Shown here: positions 24,001 through 31,399 of the stretch, in pieces | Layout: every line of letters starts with the position of its first letter | Numbering within the stretch: position 1 is the stretch's first letter | From: Henricia sp. BOLD:AAB3569 | Lineage: Eukaryota > Echinodermata > Asteroidea > Spinulosida > Echinasteridae | DNA length: 64,000 nt | Assembly (NCBI GenBank): GCA_037783545.1 | Contig: JBBELK010000064.1 | Coordinates: forward strand, 2,852,001-2,916,000 | Direction of reading: 5' to 3' | Position numbers and translations under genes: made by a program | The notes under the pieces: model-generated | The model's input: only the letters and a program-made list of their open reading frames with translations | Told to the model about the DNA's origin: nothing | The model's database searches: none

Positions 24001-24696
24001 TTGGACAAGAAACAATCTAACTCGAAAATGGAACAAGTTATGAATTTCGAAACTTGGTACAGTTATGGACCATTGACAAATGATCTTGACGATAGTATGA
24101 TGTCATCATAACGTCATTGATTAGGTAATTATAATAATTTCAAAATGGCAAAAAGATTTTTGGACAAAAGTGGCCTATCTCGAAAACGGAACATGGTATG
24201 AACTTGAAACTTGGTACACTCATAAAGATGACGTCATCGGCAAACTTCATAATTTGAAAATACCTAAAATGTTGATTTTGCACAAAAATTACTTATAGGA
24301 TCTTTGACTTATTTTCCTATTGCCAAATCGATGGTCACTGTATTGGACCTTATAGTGTGTGATGTATTTACTATTTAGGTGATGTCATCATGACAATACT
24401 TACTTCATTTCACCCTATTTCAATACTCTACATGTATTTAAACCTTTAACCTCTGTCCTTTACATGCCCCGAACACCTTGTGTCTGTAACTTGTTTCAGA
24501 CACAACCCGTCTAGTTTACATATATTTTTGCATGATTTAATTTGAAACCTGCGATCCTTTGCTTCATATTCATTTGAAGGTCGGAACTCGACTGCGCAGT
24601 CGGCTGGCTGACCAGCTACTGACAAACTTAGAGCCCGACCATCATGAAACCATTATGCACCTGCAACCTGAGGAACAGCTCCACCAGAAGTACTAG
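1..24696 (+). CDS. 3' part of a large multi-exon coiled-coil gene, CCDC162-like
   Basis: Eighteen exons (listed separately) join with consistent phase at every junction and each has a consensus AG acceptor and GT donor. The join encodes about 973 residues and ends in TAG at 24694-24696. The 5' end lies outside the window. The first third is a globular helical region (motifs such as DLKKRPRRLL, LSLRRDVLFLEYD, MEDVLQSGQ). The middle is rich in Glu, Lys, Gln and Leu heptads typical of coiled coil. The C-terminal tail is basic, Ser/Pro-rich and probably disordered. The overall pattern resembles coiled-coil domain-containing protein 162, whose biochemical role is not known to me. That identification is from memory of the family pattern, not from a search. 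Introns range from about 240 bp to over 3 kb and carry SINEs, MITEs and a LINE fragment. No poly(A) site is certain; an AATAAA lies at 25148-25153 inside a MITE that begins 87 bp after the stop. Confidence 0.6.
891..1112 (+). CDS. CCDC162-like, exon 2
   Basis: The acceptor is AATAAACAG and the donor AG|GTAGGC. The exon starts with one base completing a codon and ends with two (AG), so both junctions make Arg. It encodes 74 residues with motifs DLKKRPRRLL, LLNLWFLPHH and MFKTLDED, predicted helical. Confidence 0.75.
1363..1486 (+). CDS. CCDC162-like, exon 3
   Basis: The acceptor follows a TTTTTCTTCTTAAACAG tract and the donor is CAG|GTATTA. It encodes 41 residues ending in frame (motif ADWGGTEGIAAELREIQ). 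It is too short to stand out as an open frame but phase-matches both neighbours. Confidence 0.7.
1905..2045. mobile_element. Short palindromic MITE, family A copy 1
   Basis: Arms of about 55 bp read towards each other (AAAGGCACAGGCTCGTCAGC on the left, its complement on the right), with GGAGCTGYGTATTTCG near the tip. The same sequence recurs at 11114-11255, and as the ends of a longer element at 6947-7485. Confidence 0.75.
2219..2484 (+). CDS. CCDC162-like, exon 4
   Basis: The acceptor is TAATTAG and the donor AAG|GTAAAG. It encodes 88 residues plus two bases. The segment FLSLRRDVLFLEYDATMRHS and the closing LFPWRVYLG are among the most family-like stretches of the gene. Confidence 0.78.
2957..2990. 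repeat. (ACTC)n microsatellite
   Basis: Repeated ACTC/ATTC units (CACTCACTCATTCACTCACT) in intron 4. No coding role is apparent. Confidence 0.8.
3838..4365 (-). mobile_element. Dispersed CTTCGCCC-type element, copy 1
   Basis: The same sequence block appears in opposite orientation at 29432-29895 and 30975-31392, with a fragment at 52270-52355. All carry the landmark CACACAGGG..ATTGAAG..GCATGATTAAAACC at one end and GTAAATCTGTGAACATTTCT or its relative at the other. The core consists of variable CACTTCGCCC units. No protein is encoded. Confidence 0.7.
4021..4125. repeat. 15-bp minisatellite, seven perfect units
   Basis: GCCCTGGACCACTTC is repeated seven times without a mismatch, inside the repeat element at 3838-4365. 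Open frames through it (ALDHF repeats, or WSRAK on the other strand) are by-products of the unit length being divisible by three. Confidence 0.9.
4894..5129 (+). CDS. CCDC162-like, exon 5
   Basis: The acceptor is TTTCGGCAG and the donor GATG|GTAAGA. The first base completes Arg. The exon starts HVAHGEVLGVSLLMEDVLQS, then becomes acidic and Ser/Arg-rich (PDDSDEDEAGD), which suggests a surface or disordered linker. Confidence 0.75.
6080..6240 (+). mobile_element. tRNA-derived SINE, copy 1
   Basis: A tRNA-like head occupies 6102-6174. The acceptor stem GGCTTCA/TGGAGCC pairs over seven bases, and a D-stem and a GGTTCGAATCC T-arm are present. The anticodon position reads GUU but base 33 is C and the anticodon stem has a mismatch, so it is not a functional tRNA. 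The tail CATCCAGATTTCCCAAACTC is shared with the copy at 6450. Confidence 0.75.
6450..6610 (+). mobile_element. tRNA-derived SINE, copy 2
   Basis: The same head (6474-6549) and tail as the copy at 6080, with an enlarged anticodon loop. The leader GATTCGAGACCACCAGTTGG and the 6300-6450 block recur in reverse at 13262-13440, so the unit is larger than the tRNA part. Confidence 0.75.
6658..6826 (+). CDS. CCDC162-like, exon 6
   Basis: The acceptor is GTTCAGCAG and the donor TTTTG|GTATGT. It encodes VVKKSLSRTTEPIKAYSLLK and then a basic helical region (LLLWKRLEVFKAEWGQRKLG). The phase is two bases in and two bases out. It lies just 3' of two SINE copies. Confidence 0.75.
6947..7485. mobile_element. 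Longer member of MITE family A
   Basis: The terminal inverted sequences AAAGATGCAGGCTCGTCA and TGACGAGCCTGCGTCTTT match family A ends. The internal 400 bp lack a coding frame. It lies in intron 6. Confidence 0.65.
7729..7792 (+). CDS. CCDC162-like, exon 7 (64 bp)
   Basis: The acceptor is TTTTATGGCAG and the donor CAG|GTGAGA. It encodes about 21 residues (KQFKMDILYPVIRIIAKRYG). The phase closes to zero, matching the next exon. Confidence 0.68.
8579..8803 (+). CDS. CCDC162-like, exon 8
   Basis: The acceptor is CGGGCCAG and the donor CCG|GTACAC. It encodes exactly 75 codons, all helical and charged (VERYEGMISDLEP, LLDSLENHMIYELRRKVARE). Confidence 0.78.
9560..9808 (+). CDS. CCDC162-like, exon 9
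   Basis: The acceptor is AATTTTAG and the donor CAG|GTAATC. It encodes exactly 83 codons, with FTFAKPQIAEDFAWYLMEVG and a helical end (YENLLRQHHQLLYQREQ) that enters the coiled coil. Confidence 0.8.
10631..10730 (+). CDS. CCDC162-like, exon 10
   Basis: The acceptor is TTTTTTATTGCAG and the donor CTAG|GTATAA. It encodes EIEQLKKTCKDSS and LADKSHELILG. The donor runs directly into an (ATA)n microsatellite, so length changes there could affect splice-site context. Confidence 0.75.
10731..10756. repeat. (ATA)n microsatellite at an exon donor
   Basis: About eight ATA/ATT-phase units directly follow the exon 10 donor. Confidence 0.85.
11114..11255. mobile_element. Short palindromic MITE, family A copy 2
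   Basis: About 140 bp, near-identical in plan to 1905-2045: arms with CAGCAATGCRCGCG and GCGCATTGCTGACGAGCC around an ATGGAGCTGCGTATTTCG tip. Confidence 0.75.
11980..12136 (+). CDS. CCDC162-like, exon 11
   Basis: The acceptor is CTTCTGTGCAG and the donor TTTGG|GTAAGC. It encodes a coiled-coil stretch (EITALRAKIAEMRE, ENEIRQRIRKEYD) followed by VQSLFLGAYGIKTKFDEF. Confidence 0.75.
12640..12732 (-). mobile_element. tRNA-derived SINE, copy 3, interrupted
   Basis: The reverse complement of the 6080/6450 SINE: tail CATGAGTTTGGGAAATCT, then the tRNA part TGGCTCCACCAGGATTCGAA. It stops at CCCTACCAA, where a MITE (12733-13262) is inserted; SINE sequence resumes at TTGAAAGCCAACTGGTGG. Confidence 0.75.
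12733..13262. mobile_element. 526-bp MITE with TA flanks inserted in a SINE
   Basis: The terminal inverted repeat GACCGATCCAGTAAGCTCCG is seen at 12735 and, complemented, at 13241-13260. TA lies outside both ends, as for Tc1/mariner-type insertions. The same end is found at 28508-28620, and the internal block (AAAGCAAAATGTGCAC region) has relatives at 11540-11760 and 25740-26040. No coding capacity. Confidence 0.75.
13430..13750. repeat. Dispersed repeat shared with 17540-17720
   Basis: ATTAGCCTTTTGTGTT, AATTCTTCACTTT and TATATCACACC occur in the same order in both places, with indels. Neither contains a gene. Confidence 0.55.
14391..14488 (+). CDS. CCDC162-like, exon 12
   Basis: The acceptor is TACTTGACAG and the donor AAAG|GTGGGT. 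It encodes VQLYDETFNIVGEVRQEAME and a short Lys-rich tail. AG dinucleotides two and four bases downstream make the exact acceptor slightly uncertain; this one fits the phase. Confidence 0.68.
15408..15556 (+). CDS. CCDC162-like, exon 13
   Basis: The acceptor is TGCCATTTCAG and the donor AAA|GTAAGT. It encodes coiled coil (SLSQRRAIELQTLRHENNNM) and then KALSKWRLNHMRGHYQGK. Confidence 0.78.
15767..15988. mobile_element. MITE with CCATTACTGGGGGCCATCCA ends
   Basis: The left end CCGCCATTACTGGGGGCCAT is answered on the right by ATGGCCCCCAGTAATTATGG. About 220 bp, non-coding, in intron 13. Confidence 0.7.
17279..17449 (+). CDS. CCDC162-like, exon 14
   Basis: The acceptor is TTTTCAATTAG and the donor GAA|GTGAGC. 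It encodes exactly 57 codons of strong coiled coil (CLQQEVDRCKREYLSIKM, LLRQQLKALRRALAASDKE). Confidence 0.8.
17783..17965. mobile_element. Small inverted-repeat element
   Basis: TTGAGTTTGGGCGGTCTGTTC on the left pairs with GAACAGACCGGCCGAACTCGACCAA on the right, across about 180 bp. Non-coding. Confidence 0.6.
18092..18187 (+). CDS. CCDC162-like, exon 15
   Basis: The acceptor is TCGTTTATCAG and the donor ATG|GTAGGT. It is exactly 32 codons of basic coiled coil (MRIKQERQHKVEQEARSARQ). Both phases are zero. Confidence 0.75.
18295..18400. repeat. G-rich tandem repeat
   Basis: Units of about 21 bp (GGGGTGTACGGGGTGATGGG) repeat twice and then degenerate into GGGTGGGGGTGATG. Intronic. Confidence 0.7.
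18893..19139 (+). CDS. CCDC162-like, exon 16
   Basis: The acceptor follows a TTTTTCCTCTTTTCTTTCCAATTAG tract split around 18870-18892, and the donor is ATGA|GTGAGT. It encodes the last coiled-coil block (DEIDDKELRLRILSEEYDRT, KSRLDHERSLKLDAFQRVDE), ending SSMSRPYTAM plus one base. Confidence 0.8.
19361..20058. mobile_element. TIR-bounded segment, about 700 bp, holding a LINE fragment
   Basis: AGAAGGGACAACACTTG at the left and CTAGTGTTGTCCCTTCCTT at the right are inverted. The segment encloses the LINE 3' fragment at 19490-19755. Confidence 0.6.
19490..19755 (+). mobile_element. CR1/L2-like LINE, 3' terminal fragment
   Basis: The frame from 19497 to the TGA at 19605-19607 reads AAHLWNGLPNSMRQI then FKSQLKTHLF, the usual C-terminal end of CR1/L2-clade reverse transcriptase ORFs. 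The 3' tail has AAAGCGCCTAGAGG, GGCGCTATATAAGA and ATTATTATT repeats, as in many such elements. The 5' part is missing. Confidence 0.75.
20331..20357 (+). CDS. Candidate 27-bp micro-exon of the CCDC162-like gene
   Basis: A pyrimidine-rich tract ending AAACCAACAG at 20330 is followed by 27 bases and then a GTGAGT donor at 20358. The length is a multiple of three and the frame from exon 16 stays open, adding about nine residues (SLFSPRQLP, then Pro at the junction). It joins without a stop to exon 18's MRSTKSRSTA. Skipping it also keeps frame, so it may be alternative or not used at all. Confidence 0.45.
21892..22508 (-). mobile_element. Element family F, truncated copy
   Basis: It starts TTAAAGGTACACACCGGCC and continues with ATGGTCGTTGTGAAAAAA and GCTTTACCAGCCGT, ending CGGCTGGAAATACAACTAACTC. 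The same blocks appear reversed at 56583-57913. The outer end beyond 22508 is missing and replaced by another MITE end. Confidence 0.65.
22510..22655. mobile_element. Element family G, partial copy
   Basis: GGGTGGATTGCAATAAAGAC at the start, palindromic TTAGGACGTCCTAA units and TGTGTCCTAGGACACA match the complete element at 24784-25394. Confidence 0.7.
23216..23257. repeat. 15-bp pyrimidine tandem repeat at a splice acceptor
   Basis: GCCTCCATCCTTCTC is repeated almost three times. The last unit ends CATCCAG and forms the acceptor of the penultimate CCDC162-like exon, so the repeat serves as its polypyrimidine tract. Confidence 0.75.
23258..23457 (+). CDS. CCDC162-like, penultimate exon
   Basis: The acceptor is CATCCAG, at the end of a 15-bp pyrimidine tandem repeat, and the donor is ACA|GTGAGT. 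It encodes a basic Ser/Pro-rich tail (MRSTKSRSTASDIRPKS, VSAVRPPSASLQTNF) and no coiled coil. Confidence 0.75.
23930..24260. repeat. Diverged tandem repeat with TGACGTCA cores
   Basis: Blocks of about 140-160 bp recur with GATGACGTCATC (23942, 24226) and a variant near 24105. They share TTGGACAARAAA, CTCGAAAAYGGAACA and GAAACTTGGTAC. Intronic and non-coding. TGACGTCA is the CREB-type site in animals, but any regulatory use is a guess. Confidence 0.6.
24580..24696 (+). CDS. CCDC162-like, last coding exon with stop
   Basis: The acceptor is CATTTGAAG and phase is zero. It encodes 38 residues (VGTRLRSRLADQLLTNLEPD and an acidic/His tail) and ends with TAG at 24694-24696. Confidence 0.75.
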   Translation, partial: VGTRLRSRLADQLLTNLEPDHHETIMHLQPEEQLHQKY

Positions 24697-24783
24697 TACT
24701 GAAAGAGGTTCTGTAGAAATGATGTCAAATATAAGCTCTGACGAAATCTCCAAAAGTTCAGCTCCGAAGGAATTATCTGAACT

Positions 24784-25394
24784 CCAGGGGTGGATTGCAA
24801 TATAACCGTCTTAAGTCTGAGACACATTATATGTCCTAACTGAGTTTATGACATCTTAGCTACGACACATTGAAAAATGCCTTGCAATATCCAAAAGTTA
24901 GGATGTCTTAGCTAAGACATAAAAGCTTGTATGTCTTTACTGTTGTGAGCGGCGTTTCAATCGCATTCGTGTGTTTGCATACCATCGCGCATGTGTATTA
25001 CATTACTTGCCGGTTGTTGCTGCCGTACGTACACGCGACAGTGGCATGAAAAACATCGTGAAAACTTTCAGAATTAACATATAGGCCCAGCTTGAATCGT
25101 AATTTCCTTCAGTGAAAACTGAGTTTAAGAAAGACAAACTATCAAAAAATAAACTTTTGATCCTAGTCACAATGCTCCTTTTGTCTGAATTGAACAGGAA
25201 ATTTTTGAACAATTTTCTAAAGACATAACTTAGGACACGTATTAGGTGTCTTAAATTTGATGTGTCCTAGGACACAAGTTAGGATACATAAATGTTTATT
25301 GCAAGGCAAAATAATCTATGATGTCTTAGTGATGTCGGAGTTAGGACGTCCTAGGAGTTAGGATGTCCTAACTTTCTTATTGCAATCCACCCCA
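24784..25394. mobile_element. Element family G, complete copy, about 610 bp
   Basis: The ends CCAGGGGTGGATTGCAAT and ATTGCAATCCACCCCAGG are inverted. The interior carries many GTTAGGAYGTC and TGTCYTAGCTAAGACA palindromes. It begins 87 bp after the CCDC162-like stop codon and contains the first AATAAA downstream, so it may supply the gene's 3' end. Confidence 0.75.
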
Positions 25395-25399
25395 GGCCG

Positions 25400-26510
25400 T
25401 GAAAGAAGTTAAGGACTCTTAAGAGATGTCCTTGACTAAATAATTATTTTAAAACGTATAATTTGTAGAACGTTGACAACACCGGCATCTGGCCACATGG
25501 ACCTCAATACTTCCAGTTGTTCCTAGACCATCTGAAGAACTTGCACCCCAGCTTTAAGTTCACCGTTCACTATGGAACAAGAACAAACAGGCCAAACAAA
25601 TAAATCCACTGTATGAACAAATTTAAAAAAAAACAAACAAACCCTTTCCGAGCTTAATGTATCAACATAAACTTCAAAGAAATTAGCTCTTGGTAGTTGA
25701 ATAAAATGTGTATACATATACAATATTAATAAATACCTTAGACAGTTTACGCATCCCTATTGGCTAAGAGCACGTCACGTGGCTAGTTTTAAACGGACGA
25801 TAAAGACCATAAATGACCGGCCGGCTGGCTCGTGTTTGTGCCCGCGCCCTAGTCAGCGCGTAACGCACACACACATTAACTGCACGCTCCTGAAAGCAAA
25901 ATGTGCACTGTGACAAAATCTACCCGACGCACAGCAATACTAATTTTTGTGCGTTTTACTGATTTACACAAAAAGGTATTTATGAATGGGATTAAAAGTG
26001 GGTTTGGCCAGTGCAGTCTAAACAATCCCTTTAAAACTGGCGCTGTTTAGCACACAAATTTGCTTAGCACAGAGTTTCTTCGCTTTATTTTCGCTGGTGT
26101 TGGGTGCGCCCCCCCCCCCCCCCCCCCAACCCCCCCAGTCCCGCCCTACAATGGAAATTTGGCACATTTCCCCCCCAAGAAAACTGTATAAAGTGCTGTT
26201 TCTCTGGTGTAAAGTACAATGATGTGAATGTAATATGTACCAAATTGAAGAAGTGTGTGGGGGGGGGGGGGGGGGGTTTAAGAGGGCACCGTAAATCGCC
26301 TCCGTCCACATGATTATTGTTGTTTTTATGCATTTACTGTATACACTGAGATAAAAATTTTGAAATGCTTTTTCAGATTGTTTTAAATTATTGTGTATAT
26401 TTTTATATTTTTAAATTGCACTCTGAACTCGATTTGTAATCAGATATCTTTTGAAGACCGCAGCCAGTTTTGGCCTATTCGCTGGCTATATACAGATCAG
26501 CGCGTTAGGT
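25400..26510. other. Intergenic, no gene seen
   Basis: Contains a relative of the 12733-13262 MITE interior (25740-26040), a C20 run near 26108 and a G17 run near 26261 that make artificial Pro/Gly-rich frames. No splice-bounded coding frame was found. Confidence 0.5.
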
Positions 26511-26516
26511 CGCTAA

Positions 26517-28346
26517 TATTCATTCATTCATTCATAAAAGGTTTATTAAAAATTGTCATCACAGCAAAAAACTGAATTGCAACAATTATTACAATATTAA
26601 AAAATATATATATAATTCAATATATATTTAAAACATTTAAGGAAAGTAACAGACTAAAATGCACCAAAGCGCAGACGAACCAGCGCAGTCTCGAAACCCG
26701 CGCCAACTCACTGCACTCCATCCCAACCCAATCATCCCATGAATGGAATCAATTCCATGGACAATTAAGCCGGGACTGAGCACAGCAGTCCGCACAAGTG
26801 TCAAGATCACTTAATACACCGAAATAGTTAAAACTGATAAACTGCATCCCAAAGGAACACTTTAAAAATAAACTAGCCAAAACAACTTCAATCAGACGAG
26901 AGAGACACCACTTTAGTAAAAAAGTTGGTCACAAAGACGTCTCTCACGACCAACCAACGCTGCATACCAGCCCACTCTGAGAGTGAAAATATAAATTACT
27001 ATTGCACATTATTTGAAATGATATTGATACTGGTACATGTAGTTAAAAACATGAAAATAAGCGAGTATCAATTAATCAAGGATGCTAAAGTAGCTGGCTG
27101 TAGCAAGTCAGGATACAAAATCAAAAAACTATGAGCCATCCTTGTTCCACAGATTGGCCATGTATAGGAGAGGGTTTTTCTGACAGCGGGTCGTTCTACA
27201 CCTTGGGATGGCCAATTTATGTGAGTTCCTTAATACTTTACTATGAATGGTGCTCTTCTTTGGTGGAACCCAACAACTGAAACGCTCTGAATTGATAAGT
27301 GAGCTAAAGAAGTTCAAACAAAGCTGTTCCCGTCTATCAAACAAAGTAGGCAACTTACACACTTCAAGTGCCTCATCGTAAGACTTGAACTGATTGCCCA
27401 GGATGATCTTACACGCCCTCCTGTGGACTCGTTCCAATGCAGTGCTCTCAATGACAGTGAGCCCAGGATGCCATACAGGGGCTGCATACTCTGCTAAAGG
27501 ACGTACGAAACCAGAGAAGACAGTGATAAGATCATCCATAGGCAAGTTGAAACGCTTGAGAAGTTTCAGGAGATACAATCTACCGTTGGCTTTTTTAAGC
27601 ATTTCTGTGATCTGGGTACCCCATTTTAAGTCAGCCCTGATGTGAACACCTAGAATTTTGGCTTCTGCCACAGACTGAAGAGTTTCATTAGCAATCTTTA
27701 GTGGTTGCTCGTCTAGGTTCTTTTTCATGAAAGACACTTTCATGGAGGCACATTTATTTGGATTAAGTTTCATATGGTTTTGCATAGCCCACTCTTCAAA
27801 TTCGTCAAGATGACCTTGCATAACTGATGGTGCATTATGTGCTCTTGTCTATATCAGAGTTAAATCGTCTACATATTTCAAGGTGGTAAGCGAGGTGTCT
27901 GAAGCTGCGTCGTTAACCACAGCGACAAAACCAAGTGGACCAATGCTTGTACCTTGAGGCACACCACCCTTCAGCCTGATCCAATCGCTGGTTTGGCCAT
28001 GATAGCGAACACACTGTTCTCGTTCGTTGAGAAAACTGGCAACCCATGTAACAACTGAAGGTCGGACATCGAGGGCAATAAATTTTCTCATGAGTACAGT
28101 GTGGTCAACTAAATCAAAGGCCTTACTGAAATCAGTGATAACGACAGAGCTAACATGACCAGGCTTATCAGAATTCATAAACAAGGTGTCCATAAGTTTA
28201 ACTAGGTAATGGGTGGTAGAGACTCCTTTGCGATTCCCGTATTGATTGGGATCGATTGATTTCTCTAAGTCCTGCAACAACCACCTTGCCATGAATCCCT
28301 CAGCAACTTTAGCAAAGTGGTCAGTCAGGGATATTGGCCTCATAAT
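26517..28346 (-). mobile_element. 5'-truncated CR1/L2-like non-LTR retrotransposon with dead RT
   Basis: The minus-strand frame starts inside the reverse transcriptase domain at about 28343 with RPISLTDHF. It shows motif A (FSKAFDLVDH), motif B (GGVPQGT) and the catalytic YVDD in KYVDDLTLI. An in-frame TAG at 27849-27851 follows YVDD by four residues. The same frame then continues for about 240 codons (LNPNKC, ILGVHI, LLKRFNLP, TALERVHRRACK) to the stop at 27129-27131. The endonuclease and ORF1 are absent, as usual after 5' truncation. The 3' end at about 26517-26540 is a GAAT/TGAA microsatellite, a typical tail for this clade. Confidence 0.8.
27129..28346 (-). pseudogene. LINE reverse transcriptase pseudogene, one nonsense codon
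   Basis: About 400 codons in a single frame interrupted by one TAG, with no frameshift. The intact frame on both sides and a conserved YVDD suggest a fairly recent insertion. The upstream continuation of this open frame (28346-28571) reads through unrelated MITE DNA and is not part of the element. Confidence 0.75.
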
Positions 28347-29165
28347 GCCGTCGTTGTGGAAGCAGTGTGCGTGCGCGTTGTGTGTGTCCATAGCGTGCGT
28401 AACGCGCAATGCTAAGGCTCCCATTGGTGCATGAATAAACCGCGTTACGCCCACCAGAGACACACACAGCGCGCTCAGCATTATTTGACTCCCAAAATGG
28501 CGTATTTGCACGTGTTCGAAGGGGGTCAATAGACCGATCCAGTAAGCTCCGCCCATTTTGGAATTGACCAATCACAGCCTCAGGTTCAGGTAGCCAAAAA
28601 GTAGATCGTCATTTTTGGCTACCTGCGTCCTCAAAAATTTTCAAAAAGAACCTTTCCGTGCATATTTCATTCGTGGAAGTACCGAGACATATCCACTTGT
28701 ACTTAGCCTCCAAAGTCCAAAAGGACTTTAGAAATGTTGAAATTATCTTCTTCACCGCTCAAACGGGACGCTTTCATGTACGTTGAGTCGGTATATAGTT
28801 GTCGCTTAAAGATATACGTGATTGGTAAACTGTTACAAATAGTTTTGTTATACCCCGTCTTGGTATACTGCAGTTTCATTGGTCCAGAACGGTCACATGT
28901 CCATGTGATAAAAACTCATATCACCCTGCCGTATGCGAATTTAACTTCATATCACCCTGCCGTACTATGCGTGTTCTTTGCCCCTGTCCATAACACGCGT
29001 AACGCGCTGTATGAGGCCCCATCATTGAGCTATATATATATGTATGTAAATCAATGGGCCCCATTAGTAAAAGAAACCGCGTGTTACGCCCGCTAGAGGC
29101 GCACAACGCGCACGCACATCGCATTATTCCACACGCTGTGCGCGTGCTACTTTCGCAATGTTACA
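28346..29165. repeat. MITE-derived block with CGCGTTACGC repeats
   Basis: 28508-28620 matches the end of the 12733-13262 element (TAGACCGATCCAGTAAGC). 28340-28500 and 28980-29160 share GCGTAACGCGC and CCGCGTKACGCCC. ATATCACCCTGCCGTA occurs twice near 28920-28970. No gene. Confidence 0.55.
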
Positions 29166-29296
29166 CACGCACAGGTAGTAGTCCGAAAACTAGCGAAAGT
29201 GCAGAGACGAATTGTTTTTACAATTTCAACATTCCAAATAATAGAAACGATATTATTATGCTGTACGGAGACCATGAGACGGGATATAACAAAACA

Positions 29297-29432
29297 ATTG
29301 TTGACTGGTGTGGTGTGGGATATGGGTTTTAACACCCTCGGGAGCTCATAGCACCCTCGGCGTTGCCTCGGGTGCTATGAGCTCCCTCGGGTGTTAAAAC
29401 TCCATATCCCACACCACACCAGTCAACAATTT
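29297..29432. repeat. Near-perfect palindrome
   Basis: TTGTTGACTGGTGTGGTGTG and GGGTTTTAACACCCTCGGGA on the left are mirrored by TCCCTCGGGTGTTAAAAC and CACACCACACCAGTCAACAA on the right. Arms are about 60 bp. Confidence 0.85.
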
Positions 29433-29895
29433 ATATTATCCCCCTGTGTGATTGAAGATATGCATGATTAAAACCAACCTGAGCAAAAACCAGCTCCGTA
29501 GTTCGTCTAACTTATGAGAAAACAGTCAAAACAGTTTTATTTGCAGTCATTTCGCCCCAAAACCACTTCGCCCTGAACCACGGCCTGTGCACGAAGTGGT
29601 TTTGGAGCGAAGTGGCATTTGTGGGCGATGTAGTGTTTGGACGAAGTGATGTGGGGCGAAATGGCACTCGGGCGAAGTGGTTTGGAGGCGAAATGGCACT
29701 TGGGCGAAATGGTTTTGGGGCGAATTGAACTTTCGTCTTATGAGACGAAAAATTATTGTTTTACTCATTTCTCAAAGACTATCACTTCAGACAAAACCAT
29801 TTCAGGGGAGGTTTTCTATGGTCATCATGTTTATATTGTGTAAGTTAAGCGTAAATCTGTGAACATTTCTGATTTTCGAGATACCAATCATGTAT
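29432..29895 (+). mobile_element. Dispersed CTTCGCCC-type element, copy 2
   Basis: Runs from CCCCCTGTGTGATTGAAG to GTAAATCTGTGAACATTTCT. The core has irregular GCGAAGTGG/GCGAAATGG units instead of the clean 15-mer array of copy 1. Confidence 0.7.
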
Positions 29896-30424
29896 ACTGT
29901 AACACCAATCATGTAACACCACAAAAGGGAAATGCATACACATGTACATACATTGTGAAGTACCGGAATGTTGCACCAATGACAACATTTACATACGCGC
30001 ATTGAATCTCAGTGAATGTTCGCATAGGCTAGGGGATAAAAAGTGATTATATTTCATATTCACAGTACGTTTTTTCATTGATATTGTTTCTGCATAATTT
30101 TCTAGGTTGGGGCGGGAAATAGGAAACGGCTTTTTCCCCCAATGGCCTTATTGAGGTTGGACAACTGTAAACACGCCTGTCCGCAGGTGACACGGAGTAC
30201 TGCGCATGTGCGAACTTTTAAAGGACGTATATATATGTGTTTTATATTTGGCGCGCTTTTTGGTGTCGAAATCGTATGGTGTTATCCTCCGAAATGTTTG
30301 GCAAAAATAAGCAATAAACAACAGGTAAAAATATGCAGATTGGCTTTTAAAGACCTATGTTAAATAATTCCAAGGCAAACAAGTCTTTAAAAGGCAGATA
30401 TGACTCGGAATTACGCCAAAAAGG

Positions 30425-30960
30425 CCTTAAAGGCCAAGTGGATCATTTGCAATGACCCCAAAAAGTAATCGACGAGTTTACAGGGGAAAAGTTCTGAAAG
30501 TAAAGATTTAATTAATAGCAACTATCCAATGAAGGCTTTTCGCTAAAAATGATATAATTTTACCATAAAATAAGCCGTAAAGACGAAATTATTTAGATCG
30601 TTTGCAAACGATTTACTTATTTTTGGTTCGCATCTACGCGGTCCAAAATGCATGGGCGCTGTGTACTCCGTGTGCGTGTTCCAACGCGATGCATTTTTAT
30701 GAATCGCGCGCACACGCAGTATGTGCGCCACAGAGTGCATGACGCAAGCCACATAGTAGCCGATCAACTAAGAACGAATATTTGAAACACCCCGCCAAGA
30801 CCAGGAAAATGCATATGGATTTTCATGGTTTTTTTAAACGTGGTATATTTGACAAAGCTGAAATTTCTTCGGATGAGTTTGTTGATGTCTTTCTTTTGAT
30901 TTATAATGGTTTTATCCGCAGAATCGCTCAAAAACAGATCATCTACTGGGCCTTTAAAGC
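30425..30960. mobile_element. MITE family H, copy 1
   Basis: Termini TTAAAGGCCAAGTG and ACTGGGCCTTTAAAG are inverted. The interior (ATCATTTGCAATGACCCC, GATCGTTTGCAAACGATT, AACGAATATTTGAAACACC) recurs at 32557-33255 and 60003-60559. Non-coding. Confidence 0.75.
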
Positions 30961-30974
30961 CCCTGCTCATGATT

Positions 30975-31392
30975 GGTAAACCTCTACAAATAGTGCCATC
31001 CCCCTGTGTGATTGAAGGTACGCATGATTAAAACCAACCTGAGCAAAAATCAGCTACGTACTTCGTCTAAACGTTTGATAAAACAGTCAAAAAAGTGTTT
31101 ACAGTCACTTCGCCCCAAAGCCACTTCGTCTGAACCATGGCGCCCTGAACCAAGGCCTGTTAACGAAGTTGTTATGGGGCGAAGTGGCATTTGGGCGAGG
31201 TTGTGTTTGGACAAAGTGGTTTTGGGGCAAAATGAATTTGTCTCGCGAGACAAAAAATAATTGTTATGCTTATTTTTGAAAGACTATAGCACTTAAGACA
31301 AAACCATTTCAGGGGAAGTTTTCTATGGTCGTCATGTTTATATTGTGTAAGCGTAAATCTGTGAACATTTCTGATTTTCGAGATTCCCAATA
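30975..31392 (+). mobile_element. Dispersed CTTCGCCC-type element, copy 3
   Basis: Same landmarks as the copy at 29432. It begins about 15 bp after MITE H copy 1. Confidence 0.7.
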
Positions 31393-31399
31393 TAGTGAG

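Noticed and set aside
28346-28571. N-terminal extension of the LINE reverse transcriptase frame
   Set aside because: This part matches the MITE end at 13200-13260 and is open by chance; reverse transcriptase likeness begins at about 28343.
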